From: Pandoraea anhela | Lineage (GTDB): Bacteria > Pseudomonadota > Gammaproteobacteria > Burkholderiales > Burkholderiaceae | Assembly: GCF_902459655.1 (NCBI RefSeq) | Contig: NZ_CABPSB010000004.1 | Span: 1-64,000 of the forward strand | Direction of reading: 5' to 3' | DNA length: 64,000 bases | Shown here: piece after piece, positions 8,416 to 17,798 of the stretch | How positions within the stretch are numbered: the first letter of the stretch is position 1 | Layout: each line of letters begins with the position of its first letter | Made by a program: the position numbers and the translations under genes | The notes under the pieces: generated by a model | Databases searched by the model: none | The model's input: only the letters and a program-made list of their open reading frames with translations | What the model was told of the DNA's origin: nothing

Positions 8416-9825
8416 TCAGCGCGGTGCGCGACGCTCACGGTACATTGCGCGGAAGGTCTTGCCGCTCGGCGCCGGCATCTCGCGCGTGTCGGTCCAGCCA
8501 CCGGCGAACGGCAACCTGGTGATGCTGCCACGATCGCGCCCCATGCGCTTCAATGCCCAGGAGCCGAGACTGGAGAGCGTTGCGTACAGACGCGGACGCC
8601 GCGCCGCGAATGCCCACGCCGCCAGCGCCGCACGCTCCCGCCACGGCCGCAGACCGCGATCGACCTGACGCTCGCGCAGCTTGCGCAACAAATCGGAAAT
8701 CGGAATGCCTACCGGGCACACGCGATTGCACTCGCCGCAAAGCGTGGCCGCCTGCGGCAGATCGAGCGTCTTCTCCAGACCGACATAGCTCGGCGTCAGC
8801 ACGGACCCCATCGGCCCCGGGTACACCCAGCCGTACGCGTGGCCGCCGATCTTCTGATACACCGGGCAGTGATTCATGCACGCACCGCAACGGATACAGC
8901 GCAGCATCTCCTGAAACGCCCCGCCGATCAGCCCCGAACGCCCCCCGTCGACGAGCACGAAATACATGTGATCGGGGCCGTCGACCTCCCCTTGCGCGCG
9001 CGTGCCGGTGAGCAGCGAAAAGTAGTTCGACGTGCCCTGCCCGGTGGCCGAGCGTGGCAGCAGTCGCATGGCGGTGGCCAGGTCTTCTAGCGTGGGCAAT
9101 ACCTTTTCGATGCCCGTGACCGCAACGTGCACGCGCGGCATGATCGTGCACATGCCTTCGTTGCCTTCGTTGGTCACAACCGCCACGGAGCCGGTCTCGG
9201 CAACGAGGAAGTTCCCCCCCGTCACGCCCATGTCCGCCGATAGAAACTGCGGACGCAGCATCTCGCGCGCCTCGCGCGTCATCAACGGAATTTCCGTCAG
9301 ACGCGGCTTCTGGTGTACACGCGCGAACAGATCGGCGACTTCGTCCTTGTCCTTGTGCACGACCGGCGCAATGATGTGCGACGGCGGTTCGTTGTCGTTG
9401 ATCTGGAGGATGTACTCGCCGAGGTCCGTCTCCACGGACTGCACGCCCATGTCGGCAAGCACCTTGTTGAGTTGCAGTTCCTCAGTGACCATCGACTTCG
9501 ATTTGATCACTTTTTTGACATCGTGCTTTCGGGCGATTTCGGCAATCAGGCGTGCAGCATCCTGCGTCGACTCCGCGAACAGAACGGTCGCGCCACGACG
9601 CGTGGCCTCACGCTCGAAGATGCCAAGCCAGACGTCGAGGTTCTCGATGCCGCGATTGCGACGCTCCTTGAGCGCCTCACGCGTGGCTTCGAAGTCGATC
9701 TCCTCGATAGCCGCGGCACGCGCCGTCACGAACTTGGTCGAGAGCTTCTTGAGGTTGGCTTGCAGACGCTGATCCGCGAGCTTTTGCCCGGCGCGCGCCT
9801 TGAACTGCATCGATTGAACTTGCAT
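8416..9825 (-). CDS. lutB: L-lactate oxidation iron-sulfur protein LutB
   Basis: A 469-aa cytoplasmic Fe-S protein of the LutB/YkgF family, part of the LutABC complex that oxidises L-lactate to pyruvate. The N-terminal two-thirds is the LUD domain. Two ferredoxin-type 4Fe-4S motifs follow: CIRCGACMNHCP (about 308-319) and CGECNRVCP (about 362-370). The length is usual. It lies downstream of lutA on the same strand, 165 bp apart, which is wider than is typical. No lutC follows, because the convergent ABC terminator comes next. Confidence 0.9.
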   Translation of the reverse strand: MQVQSMQFKARAGQKLADQRLQANLKKLSTKFVTARAAAIEEIDFEATREALKERRNRGIENLDVWLGIFEREATRRGATVLFAESTQDAARLIAEIARKHDVKKVIKSKSMVTEELQLNKVLADMGVQSVETDLGEYILQINDNEPPSHIIAPVVHKDKDEVADLFARVHQKPRLTEIPLMTREAREMLRPQFLSADMGVTGGNFLVAETGSVAVVTNEGNEGMCTIMPRVHVAVTGIEKVLPTLEDLATAMRLLPRSATGQGTSNYFSLLTGTRAQGEVDGPDHMYFVLVDGGRSGLIGGAFQEMLRCIRCGACMNHCPVYQKIGGHAYGWVYPGPMGSVLTPSYVGLEKTLDLPQAATLCGECNRVCPVGIPISDLLRKLRERQVDRGLRPWRERAALAAWAFAARRPRLYATLSSLGSWALKRMGRDRGSITRLPFAGGWTDTREMPAPSGKTFRAMYRERRAPR

Positions 9826-9990
9826 CGCGACTCACGAAAAGAGAAGACCGGGCAGGCACGCGACGTCGGTCGCGCTCACGCCCCCGGAGATCGGGAGGAT
9901 CGGGAAAATGACGGCGTGCTCAGGCATTGCGTTGTGCATCCTCATGCGTCGTACCGAGCGCTCTTTACAGGCATACGGCATTTACACCGC

Positions 9991-10716
9991 TCAAGCATCG
10001 CCCGCGAGCACCTGAGCGATGTGCAACACGCGCGTTTTCGTGTCGCCAGTGCGGCGCAGACGCCCCTCGATGTTAAGCATGCAGCCCAGGTCCCCCAGCA
10101 CCACGGCCGGTGCACCGCTTGCCGCGATGTTGGCGCACTTCTCGTCCACGATGGCCGTCGAGATGTCGCCGTACTTGAGCGCGAACGTGCCGCCGAAACC
10201 ACAGCACGCCTGGCAGTCCTTCATCTCGGTCATCTTTACGCCCGGCATCTTCGCGAGCAGCGCACGGGGTTGCGTCTTCACGCCGAGCTCTCGCAGACCG
10301 GAGCAGGAGTCGTGATACGTCACCTCACCGTTGTAGTCGCCCGGCACCGTATCGATGTGCAGCACGTTGACGAGGAAATCCGTCAGTTCGTACACACGCG
10401 GACGCAGACGCTCGTAACGCCCCATGAGTTCGGGGTCGTCCGCAAAGAGATCGCCGTAGTGCGCCTTGACCATGCCGCCGCACGATCCCGAGGGCACGAC
10501 CACGTAGTCGAACGAGTCGAATTCGTCGAGGAATTTCTGGGCGAGATCGCGGGCGATGGCCCGCTCACCGGAGTTGTAGCCCGGCTGGCCGCAGCAAGTC
10601 TGGGAATCCGGGATCACGACTTCGCAGCCGGCTGTCTCGAGCAGCTTGAGCGTGGAGAAGCCGATCTCCGGGCGCATCATGTCGATCAGACATGTGACAA
10701 ACAGTCCGACGCGCAT
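9991..10716 (-). CDS. lutA: L-lactate oxidation protein LutA (CCG-domain Fe-S protein)
   Basis: A 241-aa protein of the LutA/YkgE family with two cysteine-rich CCG domains: QTCCGQPGYNSGE near residue 40 and DCQACCGFGGTFA near 165. CCG domains bind Fe-S clusters in heterodisulfide-reductase-like and glycolate-oxidase proteins, and in LutA they work with LutB and LutC in lactate oxidation. The start is ATG with AGAGGATTCCCCC just upstream. It is the first gene of the lutA-lutB pair. No GntR-type LutR regulator is adjacent; the nearest regulator is an IclR protein 1.6 kb upstream, separated by an unrelated gene. Confidence 0.9.
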   Translation of the reverse strand: MRVGLFVTCLIDMMRPEIGFSTLKLLETAGCEVVIPDSQTCCGQPGYNSGERAIARDLAQKFLDEFDSFDYVVVPSGSCGGMVKAHYGDLFADDPELMGRYERLRPRVYELTDFLVNVLHIDTVPGDYNGEVTYHDSCSGLRELGVKTQPRALLAKMPGVKMTEMKDCQACCGFGGTFALKYGDISTAIVDEKCANIAASGAPAVVLGDLGCMLNIEGRLRRTGDTKTRVLHIAQVLAGDA

Positions 10717-10806
10717 TGGGGGAATCCTCTTTTCGGGAATAATGCGCCATTATAAATCGCTGGACCGTACCGGCCCAGCGTGGATTCCCGCATATCGCGT
10801 GAGCGC

Positions 10807-12075
10807 TTACGCCATATGCGGCGCATTCTTGCTGTAGTAGCCCCACGAGTTCGCGCGTATGGGCGGCGCCCGGTCGGGCGAGCGGGCCGCAGTCTCGGGC
10901 GCCTTCGCCACATTCGTCACATTCGTCGCCTGCTGGCCGCACGAGTGCGCGCGCTGCGCCTCTGCAACGGCCCTCAAGTCGGCGCGCATCGAATCCATCC
11001 GGTCATTGAGCCCGTCGCGCATGCCGTCCAGCTTGTTGGAGACATCCCCGATCCTGCGGTCCATCCCGTCCATTCGCTGATCCATGCCCGCCATCCTCTG
11101 CTCCAGACCTCGCAAATCCTGCGACATCTGTTGTTGCCCGTCCACGAGATCCCCCAGGCGATTCCACACCAGGTCGTCCAGACGTTGCGAGGTTTTCGCC
11201 TGAATACCCTCGAGATACGTTCTCATTTCCGTCTCCTCATTTCTTAAAAGTTGCTTTGTCGACTCCAACAGGCTTTCCGTCGCCTTCCAGCCGCGCTCGC
11301 GATCAAATCCGCGAATGCTGCCCAAACTCACGATGCGGATGAGCATCGTCACTGCAAATCCGATCACGGCAATCACCAGGCCTACCTTCGCAAGCGCCAA
11401 TGCCGCAACTGTCGCCGCCGCCAGATACAATCCGCCCGAGAGCGAAAAACGCTTGCCGTAGTGCTTCTTGTCGGGCCAGACCTGTTTGGATGCCAGCACC
11501 AATGCCCGGCGCGCATCGGCAAGACAGCGGCTCGTGTGGGCAATCGCGGCAGCGCAATCCGCCTTGACGGCAGCGTAGGCCGCTCGCTCGTCCGAAGCGT
11601 CGGCAAAAACCTTGCCCTCCAGCATCGCGGCGCGATCGCGTAGTCGTGTGCAGTGCGCAATGGCCTCCTGCTCCCTGATCAGAACCTCCTCCAGGCGCAC
11701 GAGAATTTCCCGAAAGCGTTTTGCGGATGGCGTCAGGTTCTCCGGATTTCGCACGGCCAATTGATCCCGAACGCGCGAATACACCCCGTGCTGCCCGATC
11801 GACGACCGGTAACGCCAGCACCCGTCCCACAACCCGCCCTTCCAATAGCCGGACGTCGCTTTCCTGAACGACTTTTCGAAAGACGCTTCCAACTCCCCAA
11901 TGTCGTGGGTGCTCATCCCGAGACGAGACCTCGCATTGGTAATGCTGGCGAACCGCGCGGCAATCTCGGCCCGCTTCTCGGCAATGGACGGCCCCATGCC
12001 AGCGCCATCGCATTGCACCCGCTTTTGCCCCACAGGCCACTTCGCGACCGCCGGTGCGTACACGTACCCGAACAT
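10807..12075 (-). CDS. Unrecognised membrane protein with long C-terminal coiled coil, 422 aa
   Basis: I do not recognise this family. Residue numbers below are from the chosen start. The N-terminal 200 residues are charged and helical. A hydrophobic hairpin at about 214-249 (LAAATVAALALAKVGLVIAV and on) gives two tight membrane passes, so both ends should lie on the same side. After it, about 315-372 is a coiled coil built on repeated QRM/MD/RM units (QRMAGMDQRMDGMDRRIGDV). The tail is Pro/Ala-rich and ends NSWGYYSKNAPHMA. The ATG at 12075 is chosen because GGAGG (12084-12088) sits 8 bases upstream; an in-frame GTG at 12084 would overlap that site. It is divergent from the IclR gene and 90 bp upstream of lutA on the same strand. 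Confidence 0.8.
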   Translation of the reverse strand: MFGYVYAPAVAKWPVGQKRVQCDGAGMGPSIAEKRAEIAARFASITNARSRLGMSTHDIGELEASFEKSFRKATSGYWKGGLWDGCWRYRSSIGQHGVYSRVRDQLAVRNPENLTPSAKRFREILVRLEEVLIREQEAIAHCTRLRDRAAMLEGKVFADASDERAAYAAVKADCAAAIAHTSRCLADARRALVLASKQVWPDKKHYGKRFSLSGGLYLAAATVAALALAKVGLVIAVIGFAVTMLIRIVSLGSIRGFDRERGWKATESLLESTKQLLRNEETEMRTYLEGIQAKTSQRLDDLVWNRLGDLVDGQQQMSQDLRGLEQRMAGMDQRMDGMDRRIGDVSNKLDGMRDGLNDRMDSMRADLRAVAEAQRAHSCGQQATNVTNVAKAPETAARSPDRAPPIRANSWGYYSKNAPHMA

Positions 12076-12334
12076 GCGCAACACCTCCGTTGAGACGCGT
12101 CGGCCACTCGCGTGGTAACGCGGGGCCAGACGTCGTTGATGAAGTACGCGCTGATGCTAACGGCCGACGATTCGGGCCACTTTCGGTTTCGACACGCAGA
12201 CACTGCAACTTCGACGCATACCCTGTGGAAGTCACATCGCGCCTCGCGTTTTCGCAGAAGTCCTCTACGCGAAAGGTGCGAATTTTTCACAATATGATAT
12301 AGAATCGACGCTATACGAAACTCGGCCCTACCTC

Positions 12335-13159
12335 ATGAAAGACGACACCAGCCAAGGCGCGGAGTCGCGCACGTCCATTCAGGTAATCGAGCGCATGATG
12401 CGTCTGCTCGATGCACTTGCCGGTCATGCCGATCCCGTCAGCCTCAAGGAACTGGCGCAAGCCACCGAACTTCACCCATCGACGGCGCACCGCATCCTCA
12501 ATGACATGGTGGCGTGCCGCTTTGTCGATCGCTGCGACCCGGGCACGTACCGTCTCGGCATGCGTCTGCTCGAACTCGGCAACCTGGTCAAAGCTCGCCT
12601 GTCGGTGCGCGACGCCGCGCTTACGCCAATGCGTGGCCTGCACCGCATTACCGGGCAAACGGTCAATCTGTCGGTGCGTCAGGGCGACGAAATCGTCTAC
12701 ATCGAGCGCGCCTACAGCGAGCGCTCGGGCATGCAGGTCGTGCGCGCCATCGGCGGTCACGCACCGCTGCATCTGACGTCGGTCGGCAAGCTCTTCCTCG
12801 CGGCCGACGAAGCCTCGCGCGTGCGCGCTTATGCCACGCGCACCGGGCTCTCGGGCCACACGCGCAACAGCATTACCGACCTTCAAAAACTCGAACGCGA
12901 GCTGACGCACGTTCGCAAGTCGGGTTACGCCCGCGACAACGAAGAGCTTGAGTTAGGGGTGCGATGCATTGCCGCGGGGATCTATGACGACAGTGGCAAG
13001 CTGGTGGCGGGATTGTCGCTCTCCGCACCGGCCGATCGCCTGCAAGACGCGTGGCTCGCCAATCTGAACGAAACAGCGCTGCAAATCTCGTCGTCGCTCG
13101 GCTTTCATGCACCCAATCCGGACGCGAACGGCCTGACGCAAATTGCGACGGCGGACTAA
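12335..13159 (+). CDS. IclR family transcriptional regulator
   Basis: A 274-aa regulator. The winged helix-turn-helix is at about 14-80, with recognition region LKELAQATELHPSTAHRILN (38-57), and is followed by the IclR effector-binding (GAF-like) domain, including GHAPLHLTSVGKLFLA. The ligand is unknown, commonly a small organic acid in this family. It is divergent from the 422-aa membrane protein across 259 bp, so it could regulate that gene, itself, or both. No good ribosome-binding site is visible. An AT-rich patch with TTTTCACAATATGATAT (12284-12300) lies just upstream and may be its promoter or operator. Confidence 0.88.
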   Translation: MKDDTSQGAESRTSIQVIERMMRLLDALAGHADPVSLKELAQATELHPSTAHRILNDMVACRFVDRCDPGTYRLGMRLLELGNLVKARLSVRDAALTPMRGLHRITGQTVNLSVRQGDEIVYIERAYSERSGMQVVRAIGGHAPLHLTSVGKLFLAADEASRVRAYATRTGLSGHTRNSITDLQKLERELTHVRKSGYARDNEELELGVRCIAAGIYDDSGKLVAGLSLSAPADRLQDAWLANLNETALQISSSLGFHAPNPDANGLTQIATAD

Positions 13160-13296
13160 GGACTAGGGCCGACGGTGCAGCCTCGCCGCTGTCCGCTAGC
13201 CCCGGGGCAGCGTGGTAGCGCATCATCGCCGGCGTTCGCCAGCAGATTCGCAGGCAGCGAATACCGAACGAATTCACGTCGTGCAACGCACAACGC

Positions 13297-13328
13297 AAAA
13301 GGCGCTCCCGAGGGAGCGCCTTGCTTTT
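13297..13328. terminator. Bidirectional terminator between the IclR gene and the PBP7 gene
   Basis: An 11-bp perfect inverted repeat (13299-13309 and 13312-13322) with A bases on the left and TTGCTTTT on the right, between two convergent genes. Confidence 0.85.
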
Positions 13329-13362
13329 GTCACCCAGGGCGCGGACGCGCCGACAGACAACC

Positions 13363-14628
13363 TTACAGCGCGTGACCGTTGTTGGTCGCCACTTGCGCCG
13401 TCGGCGAGGTGCCCGCCGTGCGCTGCGCGGTACCGCCACCGCCTTCCATCAGCCACTTGCGAACACGCGTGGCGTCGGCAAAGCGCGAGTACTTGCCGGT
13501 CGAATCCAGCAGAATCATGATCACCGGACGGCCATCGACATTGGCTTGCATGACGAGGCACTGTCCCGCTTCGTTGATGTAGCCCGTCTTCTGCAATCCG
13601 ATTTCCCAACCCGAATGACCGATCAGATGGTTCGTGCTGACATAGTGCAGTTCACGACGACCGGTATTGACGTCGTAATTGCTGTCCGTGGAGAAACGAC
13701 GAATCATCGGGTACTGATAAGCCGCCTTGACCATCTTTACGAGGTCGCGCGCGCTCGATACGTTCTGGCTCGACAGCCCCGTCGGATCGTTGAAATGCGT
13801 GTCGTTCATGCCCAGTTGCTTCGCCTTGGCGTTCATCGCGGCGAGGAACGCCGGACGCCCCCCCGGGAAGTAACGCGAGAGCGCCGCGGCAGCGCGGTTC
13901 TCCGACGACATCAACGCAATATGCAGCATGTCTTCACGCGACAGGCGCGAGCCCACCGACAAGCGCGAACCCGTGCCCTTCTCGTAGTCGCGATCCTCAT
14001 CGGTCACTTCCATGACATCGGTCATCGGAACGCCTGCGTCGAGCGACACCATGGCCGTCATCAGCTTCGAGATCGACGCGATCGGCAGCACCGCTTGCGA
14101 GTTCTTGTCGAACAGCGATTCGCCCGTGCGCTCGTCCACGACGTACGCTACGGAAGAACGCAGCGCGAGGGCGTCCGGCGTTTCATGCAGACCGAAGGCT
14201 CGCCCCGTCGACAGACGCTCGGGCGCTTGCGGTGCAAAGTTGACGGTGCGATACGACGTTACGACACGGCGCTTGCCATTCTTGTAGACGACGCGTTTGA
14301 CGGCGACCTTCTTCGCTGCGGGTCCGTCGTCTTCGACGGCGGCGAGCTTACGTGCTTTGCTGCCGACCTTGGCGCTCTTGACTTCACGAGCGGCAGGCGT
14401 GGCGGCGGCACGTTTGGCACCGGATTTGGAAGTGGCGACGGCTTTCGTCGCGTTCGGATTCGCGCACGCGCGCTTCTGGGCGGCAGTCTTGGCCGACTTC
14501 GAGCAATCGCTCGTCTTACCGGCGGCGTGAACGACTGCCGGCGCACCGGCGGCGAGCGAGATCGCCACGACGGCGGCACCCCAGAGACGGGAGCGGCACA
14601 GACGCGCAAGGGTGGTGATCGCGTACAT
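13363..14628 (-). CDS. pbpG: D-alanyl-D-alanine endopeptidase (PBP7-type)
   Basis: A 421-aa periplasmic S11 peptidase that cleaves D-Ala-meso-DAP cross-links in peptidoglycan. There is a signal peptide of about 36 residues, then an unusually Lys/Ala-rich linker (37-125), then the penicillin-binding domain with all three active-site motifs: S185-I-S-K188 (SxxK), S242-E-N244 (SxN) and K347-T-G349 (KTG). E. coli PBP7 is about 310 aa, so the linker accounts for the extra length and may bind the wall or act as a spacer. It is monocistronic, facing the IclR gene across a shared terminator. Confidence 0.9.
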   Translation of the reverse strand: MYAITTLARLCRSRLWGAAVVAISLAAGAPAVVHAAGKTSDCSKSAKTAAQKRACANPNATKAVATSKSGAKRAAATPAAREVKSAKVGSKARKLAAVEDDGPAAKKVAVKRVVYKNGKRRVVTSYRTVNFAPQAPERLSTGRAFGLHETPDALALRSSVAYVVDERTGESLFDKNSQAVLPIASISKLMTAMVSLDAGVPMTDVMEVTDEDRDYEKGTGSRLSVGSRLSREDMLHIALMSSENRAAAALSRYFPGGRPAFLAAMNAKAKQLGMNDTHFNDPTGLSSQNVSSARDLVKMVKAAYQYPMIRRFSTDSNYDVNTGRRELHYVSTNHLIGHSGWEIGLQKTGYINEAGQCLVMQANVDGRPVIMILLDSTGKYSRFADATRVRKWLMEGGGGTAQRTAGTSPTAQVATNNGHAL

Positions 14629-14816
14629 AGATTGGGAGTAGCGTGAGGTTGGCGGGCAACGAGTTTGGGAGAAGTTTAGTAACTTCCGAAAAAATAAGCA
14701 ATATGAACGACTTAGCTGAAATACTTAAACCGGCGTCTGGCAGTTTTGTGCAGCGCAACGCGTCAAATTACACGCTTGCCAAATATTGCCAAATTACGCC
14801 AAACCCCTGATATTCG

Positions 14817-15668
14817 TTAGTCCAAAAAGTGCGCCCATTCCTGAAGCGGCGCACGCTCGGTGACGAGACCGTTTTCCACCGCGTTCGGGTCGGCATAGCC
14901 CATCGCCATGCCGCATACCACCATCCGGGACGGCGGCAGATGCAGCTCGGCCGCAATGACCTGATGGAACGTGGCAAACGCCGCTTGCGCACAGGTATCC
15001 AGCCCACGCGCCCGCGCCGCGATCATCACGCTTTGCAGGAACATGCCGTAGTCCAGCCAACTGCCTTGCTCCAGATGGCGATCGATCGTGAAAATCAATC
15101 CGACCGGCGCATCGAAGAACGTGAAATTGCGCGCATGCTGACCGTGCATACGCGCTTTGTCCGCCCGACCGATGCCCAGCAGACCGTAAAGATCCCACCC
15201 CACCTTGCGGCGCCGTGCCTGATACGGCTCGGTCCATTCGCGCGGGTAGTACGCGTATTCCTCCTGATGCATCAATCGCTGTGCCGGATCGTTGAACGCG
15301 TCCAGCAGCCGCGACGTCAAGCGCGTCAACGTCTCGCCCGTCAGCACGTAGGTCTGCCATGGCTGGATGTTGCTGCCAGACGGCGCACGTGACGCGACCG
15401 ACAAGATGTCAGCCACCGTCGTCGTCGGTACCGGCGTCGGCAGATAGGCACGAATCGAACGCCGGCTGCGAATCGCCTCGTCGACATGTTCCACGCGCAA
15501 CCCCGCGTTATCGTTGACAGGCGCCGGATGCGTACTTTCCCCAGCCCCCGGCTGCGCCTGCATCGGTGCGCCCGACCGGCTCAGCGTGTCGGACGGGTTC
15601 GAGGCGTTGGCGGCAGTCGCAAATCCCGAAGGCTGCGTAGCCCCCGCACGCGAATGTGGGTGTTTCAT
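14817..15668 (-). CDS. Nitroreductase family protein
   Basis: A 283-aa FMN-dependent nitroreductase-fold protein. The first 55 residues are Ser/Pro/Ala-rich and probably disordered. The domain begins with EAIRSRRSIRAYLPTPVP, the usual phosphate-contacting Arg-Arg-Ser segment, and continues with SRAPSGSNIQPWQTYVLTG and a late MAMGYADPNAVENGL. The family reduces nitroaromatics, quinones or flavins with NAD(P)H; the substrate is not evident. The start is uncertain: an in-frame GTG lies 21 bases upstream (15689), and neither has a strong ribosome-binding site. It follows a DMT transporter gene on the same strand, about 77 bp downstream. Confidence 0.85.
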   Translation of the reverse strand: MKHPHSRAGATQPSGFATAANASNPSDTLSRSGAPMQAQPGAGESTHPAPVNDNAGLRVEHVDEAIRSRRSIRAYLPTPVPTTTVADILSVASRAPSGSNIQPWQTYVLTGETLTRLTSRLLDAFNDPAQRLMHQEEYAYYPREWTEPYQARRRKVGWDLYGLLGIGRADKARMHGQHARNFTFFDAPVGLIFTIDRHLEQGSWLDYGMFLQSVMIAARARGLDTCAQAAFATFHQVIAAELHLPPSRMVVCGMAMGYADPNAVENGLVTERAPLQEWAHFLD

Positions 15669-15744
15669 GAGAGTTCGCTCACGAGTCACTGTGAATGAAA
15701 GAGAACGCGCCGCTCAGGAGACCGAGGACATCGAGGACATCGGC

Positions 15745-16779
15745 CTAGGAAGTCAGGGACGCTCCAGACGTCGCCGCGCGCCGCTCGATCACGAGCGCAA
15801 CGCCAAGCGCGGCCACGACCATGCCCGCAGCGCTCAACGGCGATAGCGTCTCGCCGAACAAAAGCCAGGCCATGACGGCGGTGGTCGGCGGCGTCAGGTA
15901 CATCAGACTGGAAACCTTGGTGGCGGCGCCGCGACGGATCAGCAGGAACAGCAACGAAATCGCACCGATCGACAGCGCGAGCACCGACCACGCCAGCGCG
16001 CCGATCATCTCGGCGTTCCAGCGCACCTGCATCGTCTCCAGCGCCCATGCAGCGGGCAGCGTCACCACGAACGCCGCGCCGAATTGCACCACCGTACCGA
16101 CGCGCAAATCGAAGTGCGCGCAAAAGCGTTTCTGATAAAGCGTGCCCGCCGTAATCGCCACCAGACTCAGAACACACAGCGCGACAACCCCTATCCCGAC
16201 GCCGCGCACCCCAACCTTGTTGGCCACCACCAACCCGACACCCATAAAGCCGCACAGCAACCCAAGCCACTGGCGTCGCGACACCGGCTCACCGACCGCG
16301 CGTGCAAAAAGCGCCGTCAGAAGCGGTTGAATGCCGACGATCAGCGCCGCCAGTCCCGCAGGCGCCCCTTGCTTGATCGCCGCCCACACGCCGCCGAGAT
16401 ATACCGCCTGGATCAGAACGCCCGAGACCGCCAGATGCGCCATCAACGGCCAGTCGGTACGTTCCTGATCGCTGGTCGGCGAAGCCCCCGGCGCTGCCAT
16501 GCCGGGCGTGCCTGTGGCGGTGGTAACGCGCACTGGCCACGGCGTGCGCGTGAGCCACGCGATCGGCAACATCACCACCAGCGTGCAGCCGAAACGCCAT
16601 GCGAGGAAGGTAAGCGGTTCGGCATTCGGCATGCCGTACTTGGCCACGATGAACCCCGTACTCCAGATCAGCACGAACCACCACGGCATGGTCGCCGCCC
16701 AGATGGCCGCCCCACCGCCGGGCGGCACTTGTGCGACAGCACGCGACGGATGTTGCCGGCTCACTCGACGCTCGCTCAT
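15745..16779 (-). CDS. DMT superfamily (EamA) transporter
   Basis: A 344-aa inner-membrane protein with about ten hydrophobic segments in two EamA halves; WSTGFIVAKYGMPNAEPLTF near the N-terminus and YLTPPTTAVMAWLLFGE near the C-terminus are typical. A hydrophilic insert (about 85-110) separates the second and third segments. The ATG at 16779 overlaps the stop of the deacetylase-family gene (ATGA), so the two are translationally coupled; a longer upstream frame is less likely. It probably exports a metabolite. Linkage to the deacetylase hints at a shared substrate class, but that is inference. Confidence 0.85.
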   Translation of the reverse strand: MSERRVSRQHPSRAVAQVPPGGGAAIWAATMPWWFVLIWSTGFIVAKYGMPNAEPLTFLAWRFGCTLVVMLPIAWLTRTPWPVRVTTATGTPGMAAPGASPTSDQERTDWPLMAHLAVSGVLIQAVYLGGVWAAIKQGAPAGLAALIVGIQPLLTALFARAVGEPVSRRQWLGLLCGFMGVGLVVANKVGVRGVGIGVVALCVLSLVAITAGTLYQKRFCAHFDLRVGTVVQFGAAFVVTLPAAWALETMQVRWNAEMIGALAWSVLALSIGAISLLFLLIRRGAATKVSSLMYLTPPTTAVMAWLLFGETLSPLSAAGMVVAALGVALVIERRAATSGASLTS

Positions 16780-17717
16780 GCGTGCACACCGCCCGCCAGC
16801 GCGCGATACTCGCGGCGACCGTTCCAATCGAACTGACTCGCAAGTCGGATTGTCGCGAAGTGCGCCGCCACCGTCTGGTCGATGTCGCGGCCATAGCCGC
16901 CCGCCATCGCAATGGCAACGGGCAATCCCCGCTCGGCGCAGGCCGTCAGCACCCGATGGTCCCGGGCGAGCAAACCGTCGTGGGTGAGCGAAAGCCGTCC
17001 GAGCCGGTCGTTTTCGAGCGGATCGGCGCCGGCAAGGTAGATGGCGAGTGTCGGGGTGAATTGCGCGAACAGATCGGTAAGCGCATGCCCGAGCGCCACG
17101 AGGTATTCGTCATCGCCGCACCCATCCGGCAAGGCCACATCGAGGTCACCAGTGGCTTTATGGAAGGGGTAGTTGTGTTCGCCGTGCAACGACAACGTGA
17201 AGACGCTCGGGTCGTGCTCGAAGATGGCGGCGGTGCCGTTGCCCTGATGCACATCGAGATCGATGATGGCCACGCGCGTGCCCGGCCCGAGTTCGGCTTG
17301 CATGGCGCGGGCCGCCACGGCGGCGTCGTTGAAAACGCAAAATCCCTCGCCTCGGTCCGCGTAAGCGTGATGCGTCCCCCCCGCGAGATTGGCCGCCACC
17401 CCATCGGTCAGTGCCGCGCGGCATGCCGCGACCGTTGCCCCGGCAGAGCGACGCGAGCGCTCGACCATCTGCGGCGACCACGGGAATCCGATGCTACGTT
17501 GCTCTTTCGGATTCAGCTCGCCCGCCCCCACGCGCGCAACGTACTCGGGCGAATGCACGCGACCGAGCATCACATCATCGGCGGGCAACGCTTCCGCCAG
17601 GTCGACATGTGGCAACTCGCGTGCGACCCGCTCGCGCAAACGCGCGTACTTCTCCATGGGGAACCGATGTCCGGGTGGCAACGGCAAGACGAAATGATCG
17701 CTGTAAAACGCTTGCAT
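16776..17717 (-). CDS. Histone-deacetylase family hydrolase
   Basis: A 313-aa arginase/deacetylase-fold hydrolase of the class II HDAC/acetoin-utilisation/acetylpolyamine amidohydrolase group. Zinc and catalytic residues are visible: the GGTHHAYADRGEGFCVFND segment with the His pair, IIDLDVHQGNGT with the Asp and His ligands, and AGADPLENDRLG with the second Asp. The start MQAFYSDHFVLPLPPGHRFP matches the family. An in-frame ATG at 17798 would add 27 Arg-rich residues, and AGAGG sits directly against that ATG, so the longer form cannot be excluded. It is the first gene of a unit with the DMT transporter and perhaps the nitroreductase. The substrate is unknown. Confidence 0.85.
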   Translation of the reverse strand: MQAFYSDHFVLPLPPGHRFPMEKYARLRERVARELPHVDLAEALPADDVMLGRVHSPEYVARVGAGELNPKEQRSIGFPWSPQMVERSRRSAGATVAACRAALTDGVAANLAGGTHHAYADRGEGFCVFNDAAVAARAMQAELGPGTRVAIIDLDVHQGNGTAAIFEHDPSVFTLSLHGEHNYPFHKATGDLDVALPDGCGDDEYLVALGHALTDLFAQFTPTLAIYLAGADPLENDRLGRLSLTHDGLLARDHRVLTACAERGLPVAIAMAGGYGRDIDQTVAAHFATIRLASQFDWNGRREYRALAGGVHA

Positions 17718-17798
17718 CGATGCGGGTGGCCGACGGTAACGGCGCGCAAAAAAGCGTTGAATGACAGTGGCACCGGCGAACGGCAGACGCGAGGCCAT

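Noticed and set aside
13321-14646. A 441-codon plus-strand frame antisense to the PBP7 gene
   Set aside because: The minus strand has the SxxK, SxN and KTG motifs and a signal peptide; the plus frame has nothing.
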